Assembly (NCBI RefSeq): GCF_050003625.1
Contig: NC_134397.1
Location: 279,986,070 to 280,050,069 of the forward strand
DNA from: Haematobia irritans
Lineage: Eukaryota; Arthropoda; Insecta; Diptera; Muscidae
DNA: 64,000 bases
Reading direction: 5' to 3'
Shown here: piece by piece, positions 1 to 11,525 of the stretch
Layout: each line of letters starts with the position of its first letter
Numbering within the stretch: the stretch's first letter is position 1
Position numbers and translations under genes: made by a program
Notes under the pieces: model-generated
Told to the model about the DNA's origin: nothing
The model's input: only the letters and a program-made list of their open reading frames with translations
Database searches by the model: none

Positions 1-21
1 GGGTCACTTTTTTCTGGGTGT

Positions 22-76
22 TGAAGCAAAATATGTTTGGGAGTATATGTTACAGAAGCGATTTTTTATGAGGGTG
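22..76 (+). mobile_element. Right end of an M1-type MITE
   Basis: This stretch matches the right end of the element at 34016-35327 (TTTGGGAGTATATGTTACAG, then GAGGGTG followed by TA). The rest of the copy is absent or lies outside the window. Confidence 0.7.
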
Positions 77-505
77 TAGAAGGTGTGTATGATAAAACAT
101 ACTCCTTCAAAGATGTCGGTTTCAGATTATACGAGATCTCAATTGTGTAGATTTCCGCCACAATACTGAAATACCTATAAGAAAAAACAATCGGGAAATG
201 TTAATTCTAGTTTCAGCCAATTTAGACCACGTATGCTCTTTCTAGGTCTCTAAGAAACTAAACATTAAACGATATAAACAATATTTGGCACAGGTCTTCA
301 TGGATTAAAATTACACACTACATTAGATTTCATTGGATCCATAGACATAAATAAATGAAATGGACTTTTAGGAAAATCCAATAAATATTTTGTGTTTTAT
401 GTACTGAAAAAGACATATGTTTATAGCCCAGTCAGTTGATCGAAAATGTCGATATGTTACAAACGGAATGGAAAACATATTATATCAACATTCTATGGTG
501 GTGCG
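77..505. other. AT-rich intergenic DNA
   Basis: No long frame, splice pair or repeat family was recognised here. It leads into the TATA box at 506. Confidence 0.4.
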
Positions 506-514
506 TATAAAAAA
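506..514 (+). promoter_or_regulatory. TATA box candidate
   Basis: TATAAAAAA lies about 31 bases upstream of an A in a TCA context at 537, the expected spacing for an insect TATA-type core promoter. An ATG in good Kozak context follows at 591. One motif in AT-rich DNA is weak evidence alone; the TATA, start-site and ATG spacing raises it. Confidence 0.35.
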
Positions 515-590
515 GCCAATTTCACAAGCGAGCCTCATCAATTCTGATTGTCAGCTAGTTTAAGATCAACTTAAAATCCTTACGACCACC

Positions 591-680
591 ATGCCAGCAA
601 ATATCAGCGGAAACTGTTGCTGCGCTGAGGCAGACAACAATAGCAAGAATCATAATTACCGCCTTAAAGAAGATGATTGA
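591..680 (+). CDS. Candidate 29-codon small ORF with TGA stop
   Basis: The ATG at 591 sits in CCACCATG, a strong insect start context, about 54 bases after the inferred transcription start. It reads 29 codons, with three consecutive Cys codons near residue 10 and an acidic end (LKEDD), to a TGA at 678. The same frame then stays open for 90 more codons to a TAG at 951, and an AATAAA follows at 955. A GTAAGT donor at 813 and an acceptor at 1024-1025 are in matching phase for splicing to a 23-codon segment from 1026. I recognise no family. It could be a tiny gene, a readthrough gene, a nonsense-bearing pseudogene or chance; a second frame over the same 270 bases is also open, which lowers its weight. 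Confidence 0.25.
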   Translation: MPANISGNCCCAEADNNSKNHNYRLKEDD

Positions 681-954
681 AGCTTTTTCACGTTCTTCTT
701 TCATCTTTCGCCGACTATCGGTATAAATTCTCGTTACCTATCTCACCAACAAAGACCAACGAGTTTTGCAGTTCATTACAAAGAGGAAAGAAGGAAATCT
801 TTGTTTCTTTCTGTAAGTTTCCCTTCACCGCTTTGTGGCGATATACTAAAAGACCGAGTGATGTTTGGCAAAAATACAAAGTTAACAATGACTTTTCATG
901 TTATTCAAACTATGGAAAAAATGTGGTTCTACAGAAAATGTTTGAAACTTTAGT

Positions 955-978
955 AATAAAGTAATTTTATTAATAAAA
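955..978 (+). terminator. Poly(A) signals AATAAA (two)
   Basis: AATAAA occurs at 955-960 and again from about 972, just after the TAG at 951. They would serve the candidate small gene, but AATAAA is common in AT-rich DNA. Confidence 0.25.
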
Positions 979-1025
979 TTAAATTAAATGAAATAAAAAA
1001 TTAAATTGAATGTAATTAATTTTAG

Positions 1026-1095
1026 ATGCCATTGAAATGGTTCGTTGAAAATGAGCCACAAGTCATAAAAGTCCGAAATATTTGTATGGGACCTC
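1026..1095 (+). other. Possible short exon between splice-like sites
   Basis: The segment is preceded by TAATTAATTTTAG and followed by GTGAGT, a typical short-intron acceptor and donor. Only one frame is open across it (begins MPLKWFVENEP). The next acceptor at 1166 would make a 71-base intron, a normal fly size, but the frame then stops within four codons. Coding status is unproven. Confidence 0.18.
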
Positions 1096-1110
1096 GTGAG
1101 TACGTATAAC

Positions 1111-2392
1111 GTACTTTCCATAACCACTATTCTTCAATATATGTATTCCTTGCCACATCGTACTAGCATGCAATTAACCAACTCATCGGTCTTCCAACCT
1201 TCTGAAATTTTCTGTTTTAAACGCGTGCTCGATGGATCTATAATTTTTGATTATGATGCCAACGAAGATGAAAACTCAACAATCTTCTAGGTGTACTGAT
1301 AATTTTCATTATATTGATTGGCCATCCATAAATTAGTTACGTCTCAGTTCTCCTTAGATCTGAGTTTGGCTTTCAATCGAACGCCGTCCTAGTGATTTCG
1401 CCAAACAGATGACTTTAATGAATACCTTCTGCGTTTTGCATTTACATAGCAGATGAGCGTTATGGCATGATAGCAGGATCACAGATCATTGTGGTAAATA
1501 TGCCTTCACCAAACGTGTTATCAATTTTACATCATTAAAATGTGCAATTAGTTGGACACAAGGATCTACATGATTCATGTGGTTTACATGTCTTCACGTT
1601 GGCATTCGCTTGGTCATTGGTAAGACTGAGACTTAATTTGCGCTATATAAACCACACAATTCGTCAACATATGTTAATTAATAGAGAGGGGTTGGCCTAT
1701 TGAGGCTCTGTAATTATGACATTGCAAACATCTTCCTCTAAATTGAATGCCAGAGAAATCGTAAGCATAACATTATTTGTACCGTCTCATAGATGAATAG
1801 AAATGATAGAGAATTTGTCGATAATAATAACGAATTATTTGGAGAGTTAAAAAAAAAAAATAATTGAGACAAACCATTTATGGCTCGCATTCAATAACAC
1901 AGTGCGTATTATTGTGGTCACACTAAGTTATCCCATAAAATATTGGGTTAATGTTTTCAATATGGTTAGAATTAATAAAGTTATATAGCATGTTATTGCC
2001 AAATCGAAGTAAAAAATACGCCTTTTAGGCTCTCAAAAATTCATTTTATAGATGGGGCCTGTATCACAAAATGGAACGTTAACATACAACACATCTTTGA
2101 ATTTGAATCTCTTTCGAACAAAATATTGAAGACTGCAACGTGACTGCAATAGCAAAATATGCAGAAAAATATTTTTTATTTCAATCGCAAAAGTAGTTGG
2201 TCTAAGTACGGCCAAAAATTTGGAATCGTACGTACCTTTTATTATGGAATTAGAAGACCAAATTTTAACCTGATCGGGTGAAATCTGTTCCTCCATTATA
2301 TATAATCACGGAATTTCCAATATTGATGACCGACTCCAATTGAAAAATTCATTGATTTAAAAATTGCTTAATTTTAGTTCATTTTTATACCC
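1111..2392. other. Intergenic DNA, no gene seen
   Basis: AT-rich sequence with a short poly-A run near 1850. The part from about 2030 to 2330 has phrases such as 'GATCGGGTGAAATCTGTTCC' that resemble worn Helentron interior, read on the same strand as the next element. Confidence 0.35.
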
Positions 2393-3741
2393 TTCACCAC
2401 TACTGTGGTACAGGGTATAATAAGTTTGTGCATTTGTATGTAACGCCAAGAAGGAAAAGTCTGAGACACATCGTTTAGTATACCGATAGTCTTAGAATTA
2501 AATTCTGAGTCGATTTAGCGATGTCTGTCTGTCTGTCTGTCCGTCTGTCTGTCTGTTGGTGTATTTTTGTGTGCAAAGTACAGCTCGCAGTTTAAGTCCG
2601 ATTGTCCTAAAATTTGGTATAGGGTCCTGTTTCGGCTCAAAGACGATCCCTATTGATTTTGGACAAAATCGGTTCAGATTTAGATATAGCTGCCATATAT
2701 ATTTTTCACCGATCTGGTCATAATTGGCGTGTATATAAACCGATCTTCCTCAAATTCCGTACATCTGAATACTTTATGAGTCTCGCAAAACTTGCAAAAT
2801 ATCAGCTAAATCGGTTCAGATTTAGATATGGCTCCCATATATAGCTTTCGCCCGATTTACACTCATTTGCCCACAGAGGCCAATTTTTTGCTCCGATTTA
2901 GTTGAAATTTTGCATAGGGAGTAGAATTAGCATTGTAACTATGCGTGCCAAATTTGGTTGAAATCGGTTCAGATTTGGATATAGCTCCCATATATATCGT
3001 TCGCCCGATTTGCACTCATATGACCACAGAGGCCAATTTTTAACTCCGATTTAGTTGAAATTTTGCACAGGGAGTAGAATTAGCATTGGAGCTATACGTG
3101 CCAAATTTGGTTGCAATCGGTTCAGATTTAGATATATCTCCCATATATAGCTTTCGCCCGATTTACACTCATATGACCACAGAGGCCAATTTTTTGCTCC
3201 GATTTGGTTGAAATTTTGCACAGGGAGTAGAATTAGCATTGTAGCTATGCGTGCCTAATTTGGTTGAAATCGGTTCAGATTTGTATATAGCTCACCATAT
3301 ATATGTTTTTCTGATTTCGACAAAAATTGTCAAAATACCAACATTTTCTTTGTAAAATCGCCATTGCTTAGTCGAAAAGTTGTAAAAATGACTCTAATTT
3401 TCCTAAACTTCTAATACATATATATCGAGCGATAAATCATAAACTTTTGCGAAGTTTCCTTAAATTGCTTCAGATTTAAATGTTTCACATATTTTTTTAC
3501 TAATATTCTGTTCCACCCTAATGCATTAGCCGACTTAAATTTTGAGTCTATAGATTTTGTAGAAGTCTATCAAATTCTGTCCAGATCGAGTGATATTTAA
3601 ATGTATGTATTTGGGACAAACCTTTATATATAGCCCCCAACACATTTGACGGATGTGATACGGTATCGAAAATTTAGATCTACAAAGTGGTGCAGGGTAT
3701 AATATAGTCGGCCCCGCCCGACTTTAGACTTTCGTTACTTG
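2393..3741 (+). mobile_element. Helentron (DINE-1-like), subfamily A
   Basis: The 5' end is a hairpin (TACCCTTCACCAC...GTGGTACAGGGTA). Next come the GTCT/GTCC block at 2523-2560 and interior modules whose CCATATAT anchors fall at 2693, 2835, 2988, 3141 and 3295 (spacing 142, 153, 153, 154). The 3' end repeats GTGCAGGGTATA, then has a GC hairpin (GTCGGCCCCGCCCGAC) and ends in TTACTTG. DINE-1 elements of flies have this arrangement. It is non-autonomous: no Rep/helicase frame is present. Confidence 0.7.
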
Positions 3742-3858
3742 TTATATCTGAATTGGTTTTTGTATCGATTAAAACATCAACTCTTAAGAAATTTTTAAAT
3801 CCAATCTGACAAAAGTTTCCAAGTCAAAAATAAGAAATTTCTTCATATAAAATGCATA

Positions 3859-4300
3859 CATAGAAAAAGATTCCGTAGTTAAACTAACTTTAACTTATTT
3901 TTATTGCAAAAAAATTATTTGTTTGTATTATTTTTTCGAAATTTTCCCCAGCCCAATGAAATTTTCCTTTTGTTAAGAATGTTTCAAACATTTTACGAAC
4001 TAAAAGTGGGTATAGATTTCATTGACCGTTCAATATGAACTAAAGCAAGAGAAAATTTTCGTACGATTTCCAAAAATAGTAAGAGTTAAAATGGTCATGA
4101 TTTGTCTTCATTGATTTTCTTCTTTACTTTTAGTTCATTTTTTTCTTCTTTGAGAGGATGTAATTTTGTGAACTGCAGTTAAAAAGAACAACAGGGCATT
4201 ACATTTTCCTGGTTTTAACAATGCTTTGCAATGCGGTTTAGTTTAATTTTCACGCGAAGCAGTTCATTCTTCGTATAAAACGGTTTACTTTTTTTCGGTG
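3859..4300. mobile_element. Probable TA-target MITE, diverged
   Basis: It is bounded by TA+CATAGAAAAAG on the left and TTTTTTTCGGTG+TA on the right, like the better-preserved CAC...GTG elements in the window. The interior has TTTAGTTCATTTTTT phrases akin to family T. The weak left end makes this tentative. Confidence 0.35.
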
Positions 4301-5540
4301 TAGGATCCTCAGAAAATTCAACCTGTAATTATAATTATAATTACATTATATTATAATAATTGAGCGATTAATTAAACAAATATTAAGTTTTTGCGATCAA
4401 CATGGATTCAAAATACGAAATCATTAATAAATTTTGAAATCACTCAAGAATATCCCATGGCATTTATGTGCATAGAGTAGTCCTCCAACGAAAACGATGT
4501 AGCACACACTTCGTTTACAACCTTTAACTTCATGTCATATTAATTAAAAGATTTGTAGGTTATGTCAAATCATCGTCTCATAAGCTCTACTCTTTTGGTT
4601 ATGTCTCCACAACATCTGGAATGTATGTGGGGAAGAATTTAACATCGTTCTGCATATTTGTTGTATGCCACACCCAACCATATTTTTATACGGGAGTTTA
4701 TTGTGCGGCAGCGTCGAAAGACAATTCCGTTTCTATCACGTCATGGTCATTAGGAAGGAGTGGTTGTTGGTAGCCGTAACAGCAGCAGCTCAATGATCAC
4801 TCGTCTCAACATTAACATCATTTAGGTGTCATAAACGCCACAAAGTTCATTTGGAACATAGCTTTAATGACACCGGAGAAAATACCCAGCAGCAGGTCTT
4901 TAGATTTTTTTATTATCACCTCTATTTGCAGTAAAAGTCAGTCATCAGAGTTGTGCCGGTGTCATGATGACCGAAAAACAAGCCAGTGGAAAATTGAATC
5001 TGTCTGACAAGTTACAAGTGTCATTTTCATCCACTTTCACGTTTCCTATTAAAGCGTTACTAATTTCATGTCTTGTCCCACAATCGTCTATGGCCCCATT
5101 CTACCTCCTCCATTGAGCAATTTTCCTCACATTCATATGAATTGCAAACATCATCAATGCATTCATCCTTATCCTTGCTTTTAGTCACAAGGAGCGAAGG
5201 AGGGATGGTGGATGATGGTCCAACACCCATCGTATCCTGACATCGATGTTTTAACCCCCATATGAAAATACCTCAAAGATTGCTGTATAAACGCACAAGT
5301 GCGCGTGTCTAATGTGATTATGTGCCTTCGTCCTCGAGTGACTTTATTGTGCATATTTCTGGTCCGGCTCTAAGTGAAATAAATGAAGTTGAGATTTTTC
5401 GTATTTGTCATAAAAATTAATTTGCAGCATTCAAGTGGGGTTGGAAGATAAGTCATTTATTACCTTTTGTAACAGATATACACCACTTACTGGAAGGACT
5501 TTTCTTGAGCGGGTAATGAGTTTTTATGCACAAACACTTG
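4301..5540. other. Unique DNA, no gene seen
   Basis: A low-complexity ATTATAATT stretch at 4325-4365 is followed by about 1.1 kb of more GC-balanced, non-repetitive sequence (4440-5450) with CATCATCAAT-like phrases. No reading frame looks coding. Such islands between repeats may be regulatory, but nothing here proves it. Confidence 0.35.
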
Positions 5541-5564
5541 TAAATTCCAAAAATGAAGTGAAAC

Positions 5565-5643
5565 GAATTGAAATTAACATGTTTGCTATGGATAGGCATT
5601 TTAGTAAGTTCTAAAAAGCAACTAAGCATGTTAATTTCAATTC
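5565..5643 (+). ncRNA. Perfect 17-bp hairpin, miRNA-like size
   Basis: GAATTGAAATTAACATG (5565-5581) is exactly complementary to 5627-5643, with a 45-base loop. TTGCT and AGCAA inside the loop allow the stem to extend past a small bulge. Total length of about 80 bases is in the pre-miRNA range. It could equally be a short foldback relic. Confidence 0.25.
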
Positions 5644-6103
5644 TCTTCCTTGATCGAAAAATAGTACAAAAATATATAACTTCTGTGATTTAATGTTTGC
5701 AAGTCAACGGTCCGATTTACTTAAAAAGTCTCAAGGAACCTTCCCTATGCTTAAATTTTGTCTCTGAGTATATATCTGATTTTAATATAACTAATTTTTA
5801 AGCGAATCAGATGAAACCTGATTTTTTAAAAGTGTGTTTCCTCAAGTTTTGAAAGGATTGTATAGTTTTTAGTACGATTGAACTTAAATAGTTTACTATG
5901 GTAAGTCTTAATAAATTTTACTAAATTTAAGGAAAACTGTTTCAGTTTATTTATTTTTATGAATACTTTATTAGTTGTAAATTTTTACTCTCAGAGACGT
6001 AATCAGCGTTATTAAAATTCCATAACTTATTCTAGTTAATGAACTATTTCCAAAGCTTTCACTTCTTCTGAATCAAGTAAAATTTTATTATTTCAAACAA
6101 AGA

Positions 6104-6190
6104 TTTAACGTAAGAAATAAATAAATGAAAAATTTTCATTTATTTTTAGATTTAACGTAAGAAATAAATAAATGAAAAATTTTCCCTTCA
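6104..6190. repeat. 47-bp tandem duplication
   Basis: The phrase beginning AGATTTAACGTAAGAAATAA occurs twice, about 47 bases apart, each ending in GAAAAATTTTC. The copies are almost identical, so the duplication looks recent. Confidence 0.75.
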
Positions 6191-6558
6191 TTTCCAAAGG
6201 CACCTCTATCTGGGTGTTGCCTCTTGATTGGTTTATACGAGTATACACCTAAAGAATTTTCTTCGTAAAAAGAACGAAAAATTTCGTTAAAAGTACGAAA
6301 TTTGTCATTGTTTTACAACCAAAGAAACTTTTCATTAAAAGTACGAAATATTTCGTACGAAGAAAAGTTCTTCCAAAAATTTTCGTAGTTTGTAAGAAAA
6401 AAAATCGTACTTTTTATGAAGAATCGTCGTACTTATTCTGAAACAATTTCGTTCTTTTTATGAAAATGTTTCGTACTTTTTATGAAAAACTTTCGTACTT
6501 TTTTCAAAAATGTTCGAACTTTTAGAAAAAATTATAGTCGAAAGTGCATTTGGTTGTA

Positions 6559-7491
6559 AAGGGTGATTCTTTTGAGGTTAGGATTTTCATGCATTAGTAT
6601 TTGACAGATCACGTGGGATTTCAGACATGGTGTCAAAGAGAAAGATGCTCAGTATGCTTTGACATTTCATCATGAATAGCCGAACGATCTGCCACAACGT
6701 CGAATTTTCAGTGAATGGGCCCTAGAAAAGTTGGCAGAAAATCCGCTTTTTTATCGACAAATTTTGTTCAGCGATGAGGCTCATTTCTGGTTGAATGGCT
6801 ACGTAAATAAGCAAAATTGCCGCATTTGGAGTGAAGAGCAACCAGAAGCCGTTCAAGAACTGCCCATGCATCCCGAAAAATGCACTGTTTGGTGTGGTTT
6901 GTACGCTGGTGGAATCATTGGACCGTATTTTTTCAAAGATGCTGTTGGACGCAACGTTACGGTGAATGGCGATCGCTATCGTTCGATGCTAACAAACTTT
7001 TTGTTGCCAAAAATGGAAGAACTGAACTTGGTTGACATGTGGTTTCAACAAGATGGCGCTACATGCCACACAGCTCGCGATTCTATGGCCATTTTGAGGG
7101 AAAACTTCGGAGAACAATTCATCTCAAGAAATGGACCGGTAAGTTGGCCACCAAGATCATGCGATTTGACGCCTTTAGACTATTTTTTGTGGGGCTACGT
7201 CAAGTCTAAAGTCTACAGAAATAAGCCAGCAACTATTCCAGCTTTGGAAGACAACATTTCCGAAGAAATTCGGGCTATTCCGGCCGAAATGCTCGAAAAA
7301 GTTGCCCAAAATTGGACTTTCCGAATGGACCACCTAAGACGCAGCCGCGGTCAACATTTAAATGAAATTATCTTCAAAAAGTAAATGTCATGGACCAATC
7401 TAACGTTTCAAATAAAGAACCGATGAGATTTTGCAAATTTTATGCGTTTTTTTTAAAAAAAAAGTTATCAAGCTCTTAACAAATCACCCTT
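6559..7491 (+). mobile_element. mariner (DD41D, rosa-like), internally deleted, copy 1
   Basis: The termini AAGGGTGATT and AATCACCCTT are flanked by TA at 6557-6558 and 7492-7493, the mariner target duplication. The 933-bp element keeps the normal 5' leader, a start codon at 6672, the 3' two-thirds of the transposase and the 3' end with an AATAAA. The N-terminal DNA-binding region is missing. Confidence 0.9.
6692..7384 (+). pseudogene. DD41D mariner transposase, N-terminally deleted (copy 1)
   Basis: The surviving frame carries the catalytic core of a Tc1/mariner transposase: FSDEAHFW (first Asp codon at 6773), FQQDGATCHTAR (second Asp) and CDLTPLDYFLWGY (third Asp), with 41 residues between the second and third, as in the rosa/DD41D group. 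The C-terminal half is open to a TAA at 7382. The native ATG at 6672 is out of frame with the core because of the deletion junction, and the paired helix-turn-helix domain that binds the ends is gone, so this copy cannot make active enzyme. It lies inside the foldback MITE. It is almost identical to the copy at 15947, so both are young. Confidence 0.85.
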
Positions 7492-8046
7492 TAGTTACAA
7501 GTGTGAAAAATGACATCACTACTTTACATCTTACGTTTTTGAATAATTTTTATTTTATTGCTTCACTTTTATTCATAGCGCGCTATCACCCAAATGAGAA
7601 GTAGCATAGACTTGCATAAAAAAAATAGAATAAAGGAATACACTCAAGCTCATTATAAAAGACAATTTTATGTCGCGAACGGAAATTTTACAACTACAAT
7701 GAAACTTCTTCGTTATTTCGAAGAAAATGTTTCGTACTTTTTATGAAGAAATTTTAACGCAGAATGTTTCGTAAAAAAGTCATAAAAAATCTTCTTCACA
7801 AAATTCATGAAATTTGAAGAAAGTTTCGTTAGAAGTACGAACTTTTTACGAAGCAAAGTTAATGTAGAATATTTCGTAGAAGTTTCGTATATTCGTAAAA
7901 TGTTCTTCGTAAAATTTACGAAAATTAATGAAAATTTCGTTATTTTAATGAAGAATTCACGAAGAATAGTTAATGAAGAATTCTTCGTAAAATTAACGAA
8001 GAGAATTTTTTCGGTGTAGAAAAAACTAGTCCATTTCTGCATGGTA

Positions 8047-8384
8047 GGTTAGGTGGCAGACCGATGTATCAGGCTCACTTAGACTATTCAGTCCATTGTG
8101 ATACCACAGTGGTGATCTTCTCTCTTATCATTGAGAGCTGCCCGATTCCATGTTAATCTCAATAACTAGGGAACTCCTTTTTATTGTGGAATCCGGACGG
8201 CGTTCCACATTGCAGTGAAACCACTTCGAGAAATTTTGAAACACTCAGAAATGTCACCAGCATTACTGAAGTGGGATAATCCACCGCTGAAAAACTTTTT
8301 GGTATTCGGCCGAAGCAGGAATCGAACCCACGACCTTGCGTATGCAAGGCGGTCATGCCAACCATTGCACCACGGTGGCTCCGC
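8047..8384 (-). mobile_element. tRNA-headed SINE, near full length (S1)
   Basis: On the minus strand it starts with a tRNA-like head (A-box region GTGGTGCAATGG, B box GGTTCGATTCC). The body contains the TCAGTAATGCTGGTGACATT phrase, and the tail ends in TGCCACCTAACCTA. GCATGGTA flanks both sides (about 8039 and 8385), the direct repeat left by LINE-mediated insertion. It sits at or within an inverted Helentron fragment. Confidence 0.75.
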
Positions 8385-8965
8385 ATGGTAATTGTAGGAA
8401 CTTTTAATCATATCGGATGAAATTTGTTTCTCCATGAGGCTTCCGAAGTTTTATCTTGGAGATCGGGTTATATGGTGGATCGGTATATAAATGTAATTAA
8501 GCACCGATATGGATCAATGACGCACGAAATTTCAACCGGATCGGATGGAATCTACTCCTCTAAGAGACTCTGAATGTCAAAAAAAAAAAAACTTGGGATC
8601 GGTTAATATGGGGGCTATAATAATTTTTGTTTGAGGTCGTAGACATACATCACGTGTCGAATTTCAACCAGATCGGAGAAATTTGCTCTCCCTGAGGCTC
8701 GTGAAGTCATATCTGACGATCGGTTTATATGGACGTTATGCCAAAAAGTGGTGCGAAATGGCCTTTTTGCAATACTATCCGACCAATGTTGGGCGGATAG
8801 TAACAACAACGTGTACAAAGTTTCAAGTCGATAGAAGCTTTTGTTCTGAAGTTAGCGTGATTTCAACAGACGAACGGGCGGACATCGACTCAGAATTTCA
8901 CCACCACCTAGAATATGTCCTTTTTGGGACCAACGGAATAACAAGGCCAGTATGCCGCCGACCTA
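8385..8965 (-). mobile_element. Helentron fragment (5' part), inverted
   Basis: It reads in reverse as the Helentron 5' half: GACTCAGAATTTCACCAC near 8890 is the complement of the 'GTGGTGAAATTCTGAGTC' phrase of intact copies, followed by worn interior modules leftward. The 3' hairpin end is missing. Confidence 0.6.
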
Positions 8966-9980
8966 CACTGAAAAAAGCATGTCGAGTTCCAAAGATTTTG
9001 TTTTTACACTAATGATTTTGGTATTGATTCCGAGCCAAAGAAGCGGAGAATTGTGGTAACGATACTCTAAAGACACAATTCTCTTTTACATTTGAGTTTT
9101 GCGCACTTGGCTCTAGGAAACAAATGTAATGTATTATTTTTGTCAGTGTTTTTCTTCATTTGCTATCAAAGTTCTTTAAAAACGTTTTGTTTTGTTTTTG
9201 TTGGGTTTTTTCTTTAATCATTGTTGTTGTTTTTGATTTCAGCTTAAAACCATGCATTGACTAAACTACAAGTGTAGCTTAACCAACAGAGGAAAAGAAT
9301 GTTTGTCAAATTTATTTGGGCAAAGCCCTATATACTGCAAAATGGTTGGATGGACGCACGTTTCAGAATTACCACATTCCTCATCAGCATCCTCTACTTG
9401 CAGCAAATCTATCAACCAATTATCAGAATAAATTCAGGCAGTTCATTAAACCCAACAATGAACCACACTTGGACCTTCCGAAAAAAGGTTTTGCATGATA
9501 GCCGGCTTATGCCGAAATAAATTCGTACAAACATATCTCTTTTCGTGTTAACGTGTTAGCGACACCTTCAATTACCAAATTCGTACTAGAATTCAAGTAG
9601 AAATTATTCTATGTTTTAACTAATGAAGTTGTTTAAAATAAAGTGTTGAAAACATGTAGTATTTTTGAACTTTTTTTTTACTTTGTAGTCAAGACTCAAA
9701 GTCTACAAATTTAAAGGCCATGTCATTAATTATGAAGAATTTTTCAGAATTATTAAAGCCAAGTTGACCTTAGGCAAACAAAAATTTACTTTAGTGTGAA
9801 GATACCCAGATCTAAGTCGAATCACTCAATTATAAAGACAAAATGACTTCATTGAAAAGTTTATCGATAAAGAAAAAAAAAAAATATATTTGGGAAATGC
9901 GTCTTCTACACTAAAAAAAATTTGCATTCGTATTTTAAGGATATGAAATCTATGAGCTCACAACAATATTTTTTTCAGCG
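8966..9980 (+). mobile_element. R-family MITE, with an internal insertion
   Basis: The ends CACTGAAAAAAG and TTTTTTCAGCG are flanked by TA. The interior matches the R copies at 32606 and 51506 (TTCCAAAGATTTTG, GATTCCGAGCCAAAGAAGCG). It is about 350 bp longer than they are because foreign sequence sits at about 9185-9540. Confidence 0.75.
9185..9540 (+). other. Insertion in the R MITE with a 73-codon frame
   Basis: R copies elsewhere run straight through this point, so the segment is an insertion. It begins T-rich, passes an acceptor-like TTTGATTTCAG near 9240 and an ATG at 9299, reads 73 codons to a TAA at 9518, and an AATAAA overlaps that stop. The peptide includes KFIWAKPYILQNGW and ITTFLISILYLQQIYQ. 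I do not recognise it. It could be a captured transcript piece or a fragment of an unidentified retroelement. Confidence 0.4.
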
Positions 9981-11525
9981 TATGGTGAGGGTATACAATA
10001 AATTAAGGATGCAATATCTTTACGATAAATATTAGCTCACTTTTATAGTTTTAGTTCATCCCTCCTACAGTGATGAATATAAACTTATGTACGGATCATA
10101 GCGGTAAACATGCGACAAGGTATGTGAGAATTGAAAGAAAAATTCAAAAATATGATTTATTACCGAACAATGTCTTCACACTGTTCACTTCTATTCTGAC
10201 GATGCGAATTTTTAATAGAGCTCAAGGGCCAATTAATTATGTGATCACAACTAATTAATAAAATATTCGAGATCCCATTAAAAGTAAGAAGGGGCTATGA
10301 AGACGTCACTAATAGAAATTCCAATAAAATATTCAAATCACATCGACACGTCTCTTCACCAGATAGCATCATCAGACTATTGGATATGAAAGACTACGTC
10401 TTTGGTAGATAACATATCTCTAATGGTTTCACAAATAGCTGACCCTTCTTGTCCTCTCCTTGCCCGTGATACATAGCCAATGAACGATTAAAATGAATCG
10501 ATTTAATCCTTTTTTTGTTGTGGGGTGGCCTACGGCTAAAGATGTTTCACTTTGGTATTAATACTCGTATTAATTAATGTGACGACCTACAGCAGTCTTG
10601 AACGCTTGATCAAAATGAAATACGACAAAGAAGCGGGATTGTTATTTAGTTTTCAAACGCCAAGTGGCGGCAAAAGGTAATAGCAACCACACAAAAAATC
10701 CCAATATTCAAAAAGTTATCAATTTATTTCACGCCTTTAAAATAACACCAGTCAGCAATAAAAATCGAATAAACTCCGGGCTCTGGACGGACATAGAAGC
10801 AATGATACGGGGAAGCAAGCAACTGCCTTAAAGTCTGTAGCAGCACGAATACCCTTTAACAAAATAATGCACTCACTCAATCCCTGAGATGCAATGCATA
10901 TGGACTTGGTTGTTTGTGGCACATCATCCATCCTTGGAAATGATGACGGTGGCGGAGAACGGCTTAATTATAATGGCAGTTGGCTGGGCTGTGTCGTATG
11001 AAAGAAAGCGTTTTAGTCGATGGATGATCACACTCGGCGACCACCGCCACCACATCTAACTTTGCCAGCGAGGATTTTGTATGACCTACAACGATGAATT
11101 GCCTGTTTGGGCGGTTGCGGCGGCGCAATCAATTTTTCAAAATATATGGTGGACCTCTGTCTGAGAGGCAGCAGCAGTTAAGTGAGTTACAATTGTTTGG
11201 TACCAATTTTGATTGATTTGTGTGTAGCTCACAGCTCACTCATTTACCTCTAATGAAGACCAAAAAAAATTTATTGTTGGTTCTTACTAATTTTTGGGGT
11301 GTCTACTAATATAATGAGTTTATTAATGGACATTTCTGATTTTTTATTTGGAGGGGACATTCCATTATTGAGGTTTACAGAATTAATAAAATGGTACAAA
11401 TTGTTTCAAATTTTGCCTAATCCATTCTAGAAAAATACGAATTTTGGAAAAATTTTGAGGTCAAACGTTTCTGATAAATGTTAGAATGCATAAAAATTCA
11501 TATTCAAAACACACTTTAAGAAGTG
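9981..11525. other. Unique DNA, no gene seen
   Basis: From 10500 to 11230 the base composition is more balanced, with GGCGG and GCAGCAGCAG phrases, unlike the AT-rich repeats on either side. No convincing exon or RNA gene was found. This is one of the non-repetitive islands that might hold regulatory DNA. Confidence 0.35.

Larger units (their letters stand above)
6246..8016. mobile_element. Foldback MITE, interrupted by mariner
   Basis: The ends are inverted copies (CACCTAAAGAATTTTCTTCG and TTCTTCGTAA...TTTTTTCGGTG) flanked by TA on both sides. Both arms are full of TTCGTAC/GTACGAA words, so much of the element can fold on itself. The mariner at 6559-7491 splits it; without that insertion it is about 840 bp. 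It is non-coding; ORFs in the arms come from the simple repeat. Confidence 0.65.

Noticed and set aside
1096..1290. 64-codon frame ending in DYDANEDENSTIF
   Set aside because: Starts at GTG and does not join in phase to the possible exon at 1026-1095, so not called as coding.
2523..2560. GTCT tandem array as an independent microsatellite
   Set aside because: It is the standard GTCTGTC block of the Helentron and recurs at the same place in every copy.
7713..8042. 109-codon minus-strand frame
   Set aside because: Built from the TTCGTAA/TTACGAA words of the foldback MITE arm.
8159..8435. Overlapping frames in the SINE and its flank
   Set aside because: SINE body and tRNA-like head translated; equivalent frames appear in the other SINE copies.
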